A stretch of 12,302 nucleotides of DNA from an uncultured Collinsella sp. (GTDB taxonomy: Bacteria > Actinomycetota > Coriobacteriia > Coriobacteriales > Coriobacteriaceae), in the NCBI GenBank assembly GCA_959019775.1, contig CAUEPS010000032.1:1-12302 (forward strand). Direction: 5' to 3'. A program made the position numbers and the translations under genes. This document shows, piece by piece, positions 5,950 through 12,302 of the stretch (position 1 is the stretch's first letter; each line of letters begins with the position of its first letter). The notes beneath the pieces were generated by a model. That model saw nothing but the letters and a program-made list of their open reading frames with translations. It did not search any database and was not told where the DNA came from.

Positions 5950-7216
5950 CTTAGAGGTCCTCGCGCCAGAAGGGCATGCTCATGCAGCGCGGGCCGCCGC
6001 GGCCGCGGGAGAGCTCGGCGGAGGGCACGACGAGAAGGTCCAGGCCCTCCTTGTACAGCACGTCGTTGGTGACGGTGTTGCGGGCGTAGACGCAGATCTT
6101 GCCGGGCTCGACGCACAGGGTGTTGGAGCCGTCGTTCCACTGCTCGCGGGAGGCCGCGATCGGGTCGCCGCCGCCGCAGGGGATCAGCTTGACCTGGTCG
6201 ACGCCGGTGGCGTCCTCCAGGACGTGCTCGAGGGTGTCCTCGATCAGGCGGATGTTCACGTCGCCCGGGTTCTTGCCGGCGGTCAGCTCGTAGACGCGCA
6301 GGGTGCCCATGATGGCGGGGTGGATCGTGAACTTATCGACGTCGATCTGGGTGAAGACCGTGTCGAGGTGCATGAAGGCGCGCGAGACCGGGATGTCGAA
6401 GGCCAGGATGCGCTCGACCTTGGAGTCGGAGTTCCAGAAGATGTTCTGGGCCATGACGTCGATGGCCGCGGCCTGGGTGCGCTGGGAGATGCCGACGGCG
6501 AGGGTCTTCTCGTTGATGTTCAGCACGTCGCCGCCCTCGGTGTGGAACTGGCAGTCGCGGCGGAAGTACAGGGAGACGTCCTTGTAGTCGGGGTGGTACT
6601 TGAAGACGTACTTGCCGTACAGGGTCTCGCGGTTGCGGGTGACCGAGTACATGCGGTTGAGGTTGACGCCCTCGCCGACGACCGCGAACGGGTCGCGGGT
6701 GAAGTAGAGGTTGGGCATCGGGTCGATGATCAGGTCGGACTCGGACTCGGAGTTGACCAGGGAGTCGAGGGTCGTGGACGCCGTGAGGGGCATGTCGATC
6801 TCGGCCTTGGTCATGCCGGCCATGGTCTTCTTGACGAACTCGAGGTTGTCCTCGATGGAGTCCAGCTTCTCGCGGACGATCTGCGGCATGCGCTGGCCGC
6901 GGATGCCGGCCTCGGCGATGTACTGGTCGGTGAACTCGGCGCGGGCGCCGGGGACCTGGTCGAACACCTCGGCGACGAGGTTCTCGAGGTAGAGGACCTC
7001 CACGCCCTGGTCCCTCAGGATCTGGGCGAAGGTGTCGTGCTCCTGCTGTGCGACCTCCAGGAACGGGACGTCGTCGAACAGGAGTCGCTCGAGCTCGTCG
7101 GGCGGCAGGTTGAGGAGCTCGTCGCCGGGACGGTGCAGGCAGACCTTCCTGAGCTTGCCGATCTCGGAAGGCACGTGCAGACCTTTCGTCATGGCCTCCT
7201 ACCTTTCTTTCGGGCC
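5950..7216 (-). repeat. 1267-bp direct repeat, copy 2 (arcA2 plus RBS)
   Basis: This is the second copy of the block at 2862-4128, in the same orientation, 3088 bp away. Left of it the flanks are unrelated. Right of it the upstream regions remain alignable for about 200 bp but with many substitutions and small gaps. Recombination between the copies would remove or circularise one arcA together with the PLP-enzyme gene. Confidence 0.93.
5951..7192 (-). CDS. arcA: arginine deiminase, copy 2
   Basis: A 413-residue deiminase whose amino-acid sequence is identical to copy 1, so all catalytic residues are kept (Asp167, Glu219, His275, Asp277, Cys403) and it should be fully active. Same ATG and same strong GGTAGGAGG ribosome-binding site. 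Unlike copy 1 it is not followed by arcB; the next gene on the strand encodes a class I/II PLP enzyme. Citrulline made from this unit must be handled by the other operon or used elsewhere. Its promoter is a diverged relative of the arcA1 promoter, so the copies may respond to different conditions while making the same protein. Copy number two could simply raise enzyme dosage. Confidence 0.97.
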   Translation of the reverse strand: MTKGLHVPSEIGKLRKVCLHRPGDELLNLPPDELERLLFDDVPFLEVAQQEHDTFAQILRDQGVEVLYLENLVAEVFDQVPGARAEFTDQYIAEAGIRGQRMPQIVREKLDSIEDNLEFVKKTMAGMTKAEIDMPLTASTTLDSLVNSESESDLIIDPMPNLYFTRDPFAVVGEGVNLNRMYSVTRNRETLYGKYVFKYHPDYKDVSLYFRRDCQFHTEGGDVLNINEKTLAVGISQRTQAAAIDVMAQNIFWNSDSKVERILAFDIPVSRAFMHLDTVFTQIDVDKFTIHPAIMGTLRVYELTAGKNPGDVNIRLIEDTLEHVLEDATGVDQVKLIPCGGGDPIAASREQWNDGSNTLCVEPGKICVYARNTVTNDVLYKEGLDLLVVPSAELSRGRGGPRCMSMPFWREDL

Positions 7217-7267
7217 TTACTGGCCGAATGTATCAGCGCCCCTCCGTATGGGACGCTGCTTGCTGAC

Positions 7268-7340
7268 AGCTCTAGTTATATCCAAAAACCACCCGCAATT
7301 CCACCTCGCCCCCGAACGGTCAGCAAAGTGCGATGAACGG
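7268..7340 (-). promoter_or_regulatory. arcA2 promoter with paired CCGTTC boxes
   Basis: A TATAAC -10 (7275-7280, minus strand) follows TTTTGGA as in the arcA1 promoter, with a poor TGGAAT 17 bp upstream. CCGTTC boxes at 7314-7319 and 7335-7340 keep the 21-bp spacing, and the distance from boxes to -10 equals that at arcA1. The leader also keeps a GGAGGGGCGCT stretch. Two homologous promoters with conserved islands in changed sequence act as an internal footprint for functional bases. Confidence 0.55.
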
Positions 7341-7744
7341 TATATCGCATATGATTCCCCCATGATGCACTTCAGTTCTCTAAAGCATATTTTCAAAGGT
7401 AAACGTTCTTTTTTCTAAGGAATTAAGCTAGATTGCACAAATATTTTCATGTTTAAGAATTGCATAGCTAAAACGGTTTTCTGCATATATTTGTCGTTTG
7501 TCCACGATTCGATTTGGATTCGATTATATTCAGCTCGCAATCATTCTTATTCATACATCCTCATCAGTTGAGTATGGATATAGATTGTTTTCAAAACGAG
7601 TTGGACAGTTAGTCGCATGCCTTGACAGCGTAAGAAGTAGGTAAAGATACCGTTCGCACAATACGTCCGTGCCACAAGTCGACTAAATTGAGACAATAGT
7701 GAATAGGGTTAGGCTACCGTCCCCTGCGGGGACTGAACGGACAG
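7341..7744. other. AT-rich divergent intergenic region between arcA2 and ppk
   Basis: No coding frame is supported here. The arcA2-proximal part up to about 7417 still aligns weakly with the region upstream of arcA1. GATTCGATT occurs twice 11 bp apart (7506-7514 and 7517-7525). A single TACCGTTCGCA at 7648-7658 resembles one half of the arcA operator pairs without a partner at 21 bp. Just before ppk a perfect 6-bp hairpin GTCCCC/GGGGAC (7719-7733) contains the only purine-rich stretch near the start codon. Confidence 0.4.
7622..7650 (+). promoter_or_regulatory. possible ppk promoter
   Basis: A perfect TTGACA -35 hexamer (7622-7627) is followed at 17 bp by AGATAC (7645-7650), a weak -10. It lies about 95 bp before the ppk start codon in the expected orientation. 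No better plus-strand promoter was seen in the intergenic region. The call rests on the -35 alone. Confidence 0.3.
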
Positions 7745-10246
7745 ATGCATATGCCGAGCAAAATCGAAAAAAAGCAAGCCGCCGCAAAGCTGCGCAAACC
7801 GCCGCGCGACTTCTCGTACACGCAGAACCGAGAGCTCAGCTGGCTACGCTTTGACAACCGTGTGCTCGACGAGGCTTTTGATGAGTCCGTGCCGCTGTTC
7901 GAGCGCCTTAAGTTCGTCTCGATCTTCGAGTCTAACCTCGACGAGTTTCTCATGGTGCGTGTGGGCGGCCTGTCCGATCTGGCAGAGCTCAAAAAACAGC
8001 CTGTCGACAACAAGAGCAATATGACCGCCTCCGAACAGGTCGATGCTGTCATGGCCGAAATGCCCGGGCTCCTTACCCGTTGGGAGTCCATCTTTAAGAG
8101 CATCGAGGGCAAGCTCGATACCTTGGGCGTTCACCGCGCCCGCATCGATTCGCTTACGCCCGAGGAGCGCACCTTTGTAACCCGCTACTTCCAGGCCTAC
8201 GTGTCGCCGGTCATCTCACCGCTGGTGATCGACCCGCGCCACCCCTTCCCCAACCTGCGCAACGGCGCGCTCTACCTGGCGTGCGGCCTGGACGGCGTCA
8301 CCGACGAGGAAAGTCTGCTGGGCCTGATCGAGATTCCCGCCTCGATGAACCGCGTGGTCGAGATCCCCTCGCCCACCGGCACCTACTCCTACATCTTGCT
8401 CGAGGACGTCATCCTCGCCTGCCTGGACAGCTGCTTTGGCTCCTATAAGCCGCTCGACCGCGCGCTCATCCGCGTCACCCGCAACGCCGACATCGACCCG
8501 GACGGCGAGGGCGTCGAGGAGGAAGAGGATTACCGCCAGCACATGAAGCGCATCCTCAAGAAGCGCCTGCGCCTGCAGCCGGTAGTGCTCGCCGTCTCGG
8601 GCTCACTCGAGAAGCAGACGCTCAAGACTATCCGCAAGGCGCTCGAGCTCTCGCGTCGCTCGGTCTTTACCTGCGATATCCCGCTCAACCTGGGCTATGT
8701 CTTTGGCATTGAGGGCAAGATTCCCGAGCACCTGCGCAACGAGCTGCTCTTTACGCCATTTAAGCCGCAGCCCAACCCCACCATCGATATGTCCCGCTCC
8801 ATCCGCGAGCAGGTGCTTCAGCACGACAAACTGCTCTTTTATCCCTATGAGGCCATGAACCCCTTCCTGGATCTGGTACACGAGGCCGCCTACGACCCCG
8901 AGTGCATCTCGCTGCGCATCACGCTCTACCGCGTGGCCAAGCAGAGCCGCCTGTGCGAGTCGCTGATCGATGCCGCCGAGAACGGCAAAGAGGTCACGGT
9001 GCTCATGGAGCTCCGCGCCCGCTTCGACGAGCAGAACAACATCGAGTGGGCCGAGCGTCTGGAAGAGGCAGGCTGCACCGTCATCTACGGCTCCGAAGGC
9101 TTTAAGTGCCACTCCAAGATCTGCCAGCTCACCTATCGCGAGGGCATGGCGCTTACACGCCTGACGCTGTTGGGCACCGGCAACTTTAACGAGAAGACGG
9201 CCAAGCTCTACAGCGACTTTATGCTCATGACCGCCCATCCCGGCATCGGCGAGGACGCCAACTTGTTCTTCCGCAACCTGTCGCTGGGCAACCTGCGCGG
9301 CGATTACCGCTTCCTGGGCGTGGCGCCGGTCGGCCTGAAGCCACTCATTATGCGCGGCCTGGATCGCGAGATCCAGCGTGCCCTCGCTGGCGAGCCCGCC
9401 CGTGTGTTCTTTAAGCTCAACTCGCTCACCGACCGCGAGGTCATCGACAAGATCGCTGAGGCATCGTGTGCAGGAGTCCGCGTGGACATGATCATCCGCG
9501 GCATCTCGTGCCTCAAGCCGGGCGTTCCGGGCAAGACCGAGAACGTGCATGTCCGTTCTATCGTCGGACGCTTTTTGGAGCATGCGCGCGTTTACGCCTT
9601 TGGCGTGGACTCGGACATGATCTATCTGAGCTCGGCCGACATGATGACGCGCAACACCGAGCACCGCGTGGAGATCGCCTTCCCCGTGCTCGACCCCACC
9701 TGCCGCGCCCTGGTGCACGAATACATGGGCATGCAGCTGCGCGACAACGTGAAGGCCCGCAGCCTCACGAGCGACGGCACCTGGGTCCCCGTGAAGCGTG
9801 CAGAGGACGAGAAACCCTTCAACTCGCAGGAAGCCCTGCTGGAGCGTGCCTATCGCAACGCCGAGGCCGCCGCGCAGCAGCGCGCACAGGAGAAGGAACG
9901 CGTGGCCGAAGAAGCTATTCAGGCCGAGGTTGAACATGGGGCAGTTGCCAAACCGGAAGCGGTTTCCGCTCCCCCGGTGAATGAGCCCGAGGCTGCCGCA
10001 GAGCCCGCCGTGGAGAAAGCGCCCGAGGTTCAGAAGGTCCAGGCGACCGTCATTGAGCCCAAGCCCGCACCTGTACCTCGGCCCGAGCCGCAGGTCACCA
10101 AGCCCGCACCCGAGCCGAACGCCCGTCGCGATAAGCCCGCCGGCAAGACCAAGGCCATCGAGCGCCATCGCCCCGGCCGCGTGCGCATGGGCTTGGGTCT
10201 GATCGGCCTGGGTCTTAAGACGCTCATTACCGGCAAGACGAAATAG
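7745..10246 (+). CDS. ppk: polyphosphate kinase 1 with C-terminal extension
   Basis: An 833-residue enzyme that reversibly transfers the terminal phosphate of ATP onto polyphosphate. The N-terminal domain signature NRELSWLRFDNRVLDEA is at 28-44. The phosphorylated histidine is His456 in GFKCHSKIC, the second conserved histidine is His613 in FLEHARVYAFG, and YLSSADMMTRNTEHRVE follows at 627-643. Typical PPK1 proteins end near residue 690-710. Here about 120 more residues follow: an Ala/Glu/Gln helix-like stretch (700-730), a Pro/Glu/Ala-rich linker (735-795), then a basic tail and a Gly/Leu-rich hydrophobic end (805-830). The extension could tether the enzyme to the membrane or to polyphosphate granules; that is inference. 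Start codon is uncertain: a second in-frame ATG lies two codons on (7751), and neither has a clear ribosome-binding site. No other gene follows before the terminator, so it appears monocistronic. Confidence 0.95.
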   Translation: MHMPSKIEKKQAAAKLRKPPRDFSYTQNRELSWLRFDNRVLDEAFDESVPLFERLKFVSIFESNLDEFLMVRVGGLSDLAELKKQPVDNKSNMTASEQVDAVMAEMPGLLTRWESIFKSIEGKLDTLGVHRARIDSLTPEERTFVTRYFQAYVSPVISPLVIDPRHPFPNLRNGALYLACGLDGVTDEESLLGLIEIPASMNRVVEIPSPTGTYSYILLEDVILACLDSCFGSYKPLDRALIRVTRNADIDPDGEGVEEEEDYRQHMKRILKKRLRLQPVVLAVSGSLEKQTLKTIRKALELSRRSVFTCDIPLNLGYVFGIEGKIPEHLRNELLFTPFKPQPNPTIDMSRSIREQVLQHDKLLFYPYEAMNPFLDLVHEAAYDPECISLRITLYRVAKQSRLCESLIDAAENGKEVTVLMELRARFDEQNNIEWAERLEEAGCTVIYGSEGFKCHSKICQLTYREGMALTRLTLLGTGNFNEKTAKLYSDFMLMTAHPGIGEDANLFFRNLSLGNLRGDYRFLGVAPVGLKPLIMRGLDREIQRALAGEPARVFFKLNSLTDREVIDKIAEASCAGVRVDMIIRGISCLKPGVPGKTENVHVRSIVGRFLEHARVYAFGVDSDMIYLSSADMMTRNTEHRVEIAFPVLDPTCRALVHEYMGMQLRDNVKARSLTSDGTWVPVKRAEDEKPFNSQEALLERAYRNAEAAAQQRAQEKERVAEEAIQAEVEHGAVAKPEAVSAPPVNEPEAAAEPAVEKAPEVQKVQATVIEPKPAPVPRPEPQVTKPAPEPNARRDKPAGKTKAIERHRPGRVRMGLGLIGLGLKTLITGKTK

Positions 10247-10248
10247 TC

Positions 10249-10273
10249 GTTTGTAGAAGCAGTTTGTAGAAGC
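10249..10273 (+). repeat. short tandem repeat after ppk
   Basis: GTTTGTAGAAGC occurs at 10249-10260 and again at 10262-10273, a 13-nt period starting right after the ppk stop codon and running into the terminator stem. It looks like a local slippage duplication. Confidence 0.6.
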
Positions 10274-10318
10274 GCCCCGCATTTGAGGAAAGCCTCGGAT
10301 GCGGGGCGCTCTTCCCTG
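10271..10318 (+). terminator. rho-independent terminator after ppk
   Basis: AGCGCCCCGCAT (10271-10282) pairs perfectly with 10299-10310, and the stem continues through two G-U pairs and GAGG/CCTC to a 4-nt loop, about 18 bp in all. It is followed by CTTCCCTG, a short pyrimidine tract rather than a full T run. Stem strength and position 24 bp after the stop codon support termination. Confidence 0.75.
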
Positions 10319-10359
10319 CTACCATGGTGCGGACAACAACGCGAATGACAGGCAGGGAT

Positions 10360-11673
10360 ATGAAGCTCACTATAGAATCGATGACCTACGGCGCCGACGG
10401 GCTGGCGCACGCCGACAACGGTAAAGCCGTCTTTGTGCAGGGCGCCGTGGCAGGCGACACCGTCGAGGCCGAGGTCGTACAGGATGGCAAGTCGTTCATG
10501 CGCGCCCGCACCACCGAGATTCTGGAGCCAAGCCCCGATCGCATTCAGCCTCCCTGCCCCTTCGTGGGCATCTGCGGCGGCTGCTCGTGGGGCAATCTCT
10601 CACGCACGGCACAGCTCGCCGCCAAGGAGCAAAACCTGCGCTCCACGCTCGAGCGCATCGGCAAGTTCGCTCCTGAGCAGGTCGATGAGCTGGTGCAGCC
10701 CATCCGCCACACCAAGGACGACTGGGGCTACCGCAACAAGATCGAGCTCGAACCGACCGTCGTCAACGGTCGTGTTCGTCTTGGCATGCACGGTGTCGAC
10801 CCCACCAAAATTGTGACCGTCGATGCGTGCCCGCTGTTCGATAAGCGTTTTCCCAAGGCGCTCAAATCGGTCGTCGGCGCACTCAACTATCTGAGCGGCA
10901 GCCATGACTTGGGGCTCGAACGCGTGGGCATTCGCGCATCTCGCCGCACCAAGGCACTCGAGGTTGCACTCTGGACGCCCACAGGCTCTTTTCCGCGCTC
11001 GCAGGTCTCCCGCGTGCTGGCGGACGCCGCTCATCCCACGAGCGTGGTGCGTGTGATGAGCAAGGGCGAAAAGAAAGCCCGCCGTGTCTCCAAAGTCGAG
11101 ATGCTCGCCGGCGAGGGCTCGTGGACCGAGAATATCGCCGAAGGCCAGATGCGCTTATCTGCCCCGTCGTTTTTCCAGGTCAATACCAAGGGCGCCGAGA
11201 TTCTGATTGAGCTCGTTATGGACGCCCTCGACCCGCAGGAAGACGAGCTAGCCGTGGACCTGTACTGCGGTGCCGGCACCTTTACCCTGCCGCTCGCCCG
11301 CCGCTGCGACTTTGTCGCCGCCGTCGAGGCCTACGGCCCGGCCGTGCGCGACCTGCGTCGCAACCTGGAGATCAACAAGCTCGATAACGTCGACGTCATC
11401 GGCGGCGATGCCGTGCGCGAGTTCCCCGACCAGGATGCCGATGTCCTGGTAGTCGACCCGCCGCGTGCAGGTCTGGCGCCCGAGGCTATCGACCTCATCG
11501 CCAGCACAAGCGCACGCGATGTCGCCTATGTGAGCTGCGATCCGGCCACCCTGGCGCGCGATCTCAAACGCTTTGTCGAAGAAGGCACCTTCTCCCCCGT
11601 CAAGATCACGCCGGTCGACCTATTCCCGCAAACCTTCCACTGCGAAACCGTCGTCCACCTCAAGCGCAACTAA
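10360..11673 (+). CDS. rlmD: 23S rRNA (uracil-5-)-methyltransferase, RlmD/TrmA family
   Basis: A 437-residue cytoplasmic SAM-dependent enzyme that methylates C5 of a uridine in RNA, probably 23S rRNA. An N-terminal TRAM domain (about 1-58, MKLTIESMTYGADG) is followed by the iron-sulfur cysteines Cys66, Cys72, Cys75 and Cys157. The Rossmann domain carries DLYCGAGTFTLPLA (300-313), VVDPPRAGL (364-372), the nucleophile Cys393 in SCDPATLARDL, and the general base Glu429 in CETVVHL. Length fits the family. The target could be U1939, U747 or both, as in Gram-positive RlmCD, which sequence alone does not settle. The frame is open 12 codons upstream, but the TRAM domain begins at this ATG and GGCAGGGAT precedes it. 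It is separated from ppk by a terminator; the only transcription start candidates lie in the short gap between them. Confidence 0.9.
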   Translation: MKLTIESMTYGADGLAHADNGKAVFVQGAVAGDTVEAEVVQDGKSFMRARTTEILEPSPDRIQPPCPFVGICGGCSWGNLSRTAQLAAKEQNLRSTLERIGKFAPEQVDELVQPIRHTKDDWGYRNKIELEPTVVNGRVRLGMHGVDPTKIVTVDACPLFDKRFPKALKSVVGALNYLSGSHDLGLERVGIRASRRTKALEVALWTPTGSFPRSQVSRVLADAAHPTSVVRVMSKGEKKARRVSKVEMLAGEGSWTENIAEGQMRLSAPSFFQVNTKGAEILIELVMDALDPQEDELAVDLYCGAGTFTLPLARRCDFVAAVEAYGPAVRDLRRNLEINKLDNVDVIGGDAVREFPDQDADVLVVDPPRAGLAPEAIDLIASTSARDVAYVSCDPATLARDLKRFVEEGTFSPVKITPVDLFPQTFHCETVVHLKRN

Positions 11674-11691
11674 CCGCATGATTTTATGAGA

Positions 11692-11755
11692 AATGGGGAT
11701 TAGATAATCATTCGATGCTCGATGGTTTAACCCCGCCTCCTTTTTGTCGTGCAAG
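11692..11755 (+). terminator. weak possible terminator after rlmD
   Basis: GGGGATTAG and TTTAACCCC can pair with one bulge around an inner TCGA/TCGA stem, and a run of five T follows at a distance of about 8 nt (CTCCTTTTTG). The gap between stem and T run makes it poor. The better terminator lies 50 bp further on. Confidence 0.3.
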
Positions 11756-11801
11756 TCGAAACCGACGAGACTGGAAAGCGGTACAAGCCACCAAACAATG
11801 A

Positions 11802-11847
11802 CCCAGCTGATTACATTTTCATAATGCAGTCAGCTGGGCTTTTTGTT
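11802..11847 (+). terminator. rho-independent terminator, downstream of rlmD
   Basis: CCCAGCTGA (11802-11810) pairs perfectly with TCAGCTGGG (11830-11838), and the inner sequence can extend the stem by several more pairs with one mismatch. CTTTTTGTTT follows directly, a textbook plus-strand T-tract. It lies between the converging rlmD and zinc-ribbon genes. On the minus strand the flank is less T-rich, so it may serve that gene only weakly. Confidence 0.85.
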
Positions 11848-11876
11848 TAACTATGCGCGTTGGCACGGTATCGCAG

Positions 11877-12302
11877 TTAACGTTTTATCGGGGTGCCGCA
11901 ATGAGGACAGAACTTTGCATCGGGAACAAGCGGAGTGCCACATGAAGCACAGAAGTGCGGCCCATCCATAGGGGTTGCAGCCTGCTGGAATTGCTGCGCG
12001 CCATTAAACCGAGGCGAGCCCTGCTGGCGCAAAGGGCTAAGATGCGAGTCGGAAGCGGATCTCGGAGGGACCGCCTGAGAATCAGTGGCTACGCAAGACG
12101 CCATCTTCCTTCGGACGACAAATACGACGACGATAACGACAACAGCCAATGCAACGGCAATTGCGCCGATAATAACAGGACTGTGCAAGAAAGACTCTTC
12201 TGCCTTTTCAGATAACGCTGTTTTTAGAGGACTTCGCGCAATGTTCGAGGTAGTGTCGCGAATGTTGGTGTAGAGCTCGGTTCTCGAGGGTAGCCGCAGG
12301 CT
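11877..12302 (-). CDS. single-pass membrane protein with C-terminal zinc ribbon, 5' end outside the window
   Basis: The last 141 codons of a minus-strand gene. I do not recognise the family. The frame stays open without a stop or an ATG to the window edge; the TTG at 12186-12188 could be mistaken for the start but the coding-like sequence continues upstream of it. Visible parts: about 40 mostly polar residues, one hydrophobic segment (about 43-63, ending in RRK), a Ser/Gln/Pro-rich linker, and CASCGTPLVPDAKFCPHCG, two CxxC knuckles typical of a zinc_ribbon_2 domain, ending at PIKR. By the positive-inside rule the zinc ribbon should be cytoplasmic. Codon use includes AGA, CTA and TTA, unlike the strongly biased neighbours, which suggests low expression or a different origin. 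Convergent with rlmD. Confidence 0.65.
   Translation of the reverse strand, partial: SLRLPSRTELYTNIRDTTSNIARSPLKTALSEKAEESFLHSPVIIGAIAVALAVVVIVVVFVVRRKMASCVATDSQAVPPRSASDSHLSPLRQQGSPRFNGAQQFQQAATPMDGPHFCASCGTPLVPDAKFCPHCGTPIKR

Noticed and set aside
2862..7216. Composite transposon or insertion-sequence origin of the arcA duplication
   Set aside because: No transposase, terminal inverted repeats or target-site duplications were seen. The repeat edges coincide with the gene edges rather than with element ends.
7506..7525. GATTCGATT repeated 11 bp apart as a regulatory site for ppk
   Set aside because: There are only two short copies in AT-rich DNA, more than 200 bp from ppk, with no matching motif elsewhere in the window.
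8603..10282. Minus-strand open frame of 559 codons inside ppk
   Set aside because: Composition is typical of an antisense shadow, with no domain recognised and no ribosome-binding site. ppk on the plus strand has intact active-site motifs throughout.
10324..10359. Upstream ATG for rlmD, adding 12 residues
   Set aside because: The TRAM domain begins at the downstream ATG, which has its own purine-rich upstream stretch.

Overview
The window looks like a chromosomal segment of a high-GC anaerobic actinobacterium of the Coriobacteriia, most likely Collinsella or a close relative. This is inferred from the protein sequences, the strong G/C preference at third codon positions, and an arginine deiminase cluster beside ppk1 and an RlmD-type methyltransferase; no database search was possible. 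There are seven complete protein genes and one gene cut by the right edge. No rRNA, tRNA, CRISPR array, transposase or integrase was seen.

Left part (1-7216, all on the minus strand): two transcription units for arginine catabolism. The unit nearer the left edge reads arcA1 (arginine deiminase), arcB (ornithine carbamoyltransferase), arcD-like (YfcC-family 12-14 TM transporter). It covers arginine to citrulline to ornithine plus carbamoyl phosphate, with an antiporter-like permease. Carbamate kinase (arcC), the ATP-yielding step, is absent here. The second unit, upstream, reads arcA2 followed by a fold-type I PLP enzyme of unassigned substrate, closed by a good terminator. The two arcA genes are identical over a 1267-bp block that starts one base past the stop codon and ends 24 bp upstream of the start codon. 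Their promoters are clearly homologous but strongly diverged. That contrast points to gene conversion (or some other homogenising process) acting on an older duplication.

The two arcA promoters keep a shared core: a TATAAA/TATAAC -10, a poor -35, and two CCGTTC boxes exactly 21 bp apart. A third pair with the same 21-bp spacing lies alone between the two units. Most gaps between genes in the arc region hold perfect stem-loops, and the arcB Shine-Dalgarno sits in the loop of one.

Middle (7217-7744): an AT-rich divergent intergenic region with the arcA2 promoter on one side and the ppk leader on the other.

Right part (7745-12302): ppk1 on the plus strand with an unusual C-terminal extension of about 120 residues, a strong terminator, then an rlmD/trmA-family RNA m5U methyltransferase with its own terminator. 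Convergent to it is the 3' portion of a minus-strand gene encoding a single-pass membrane protein with a C-terminal zinc ribbon; its reading frame is open through the window edge.
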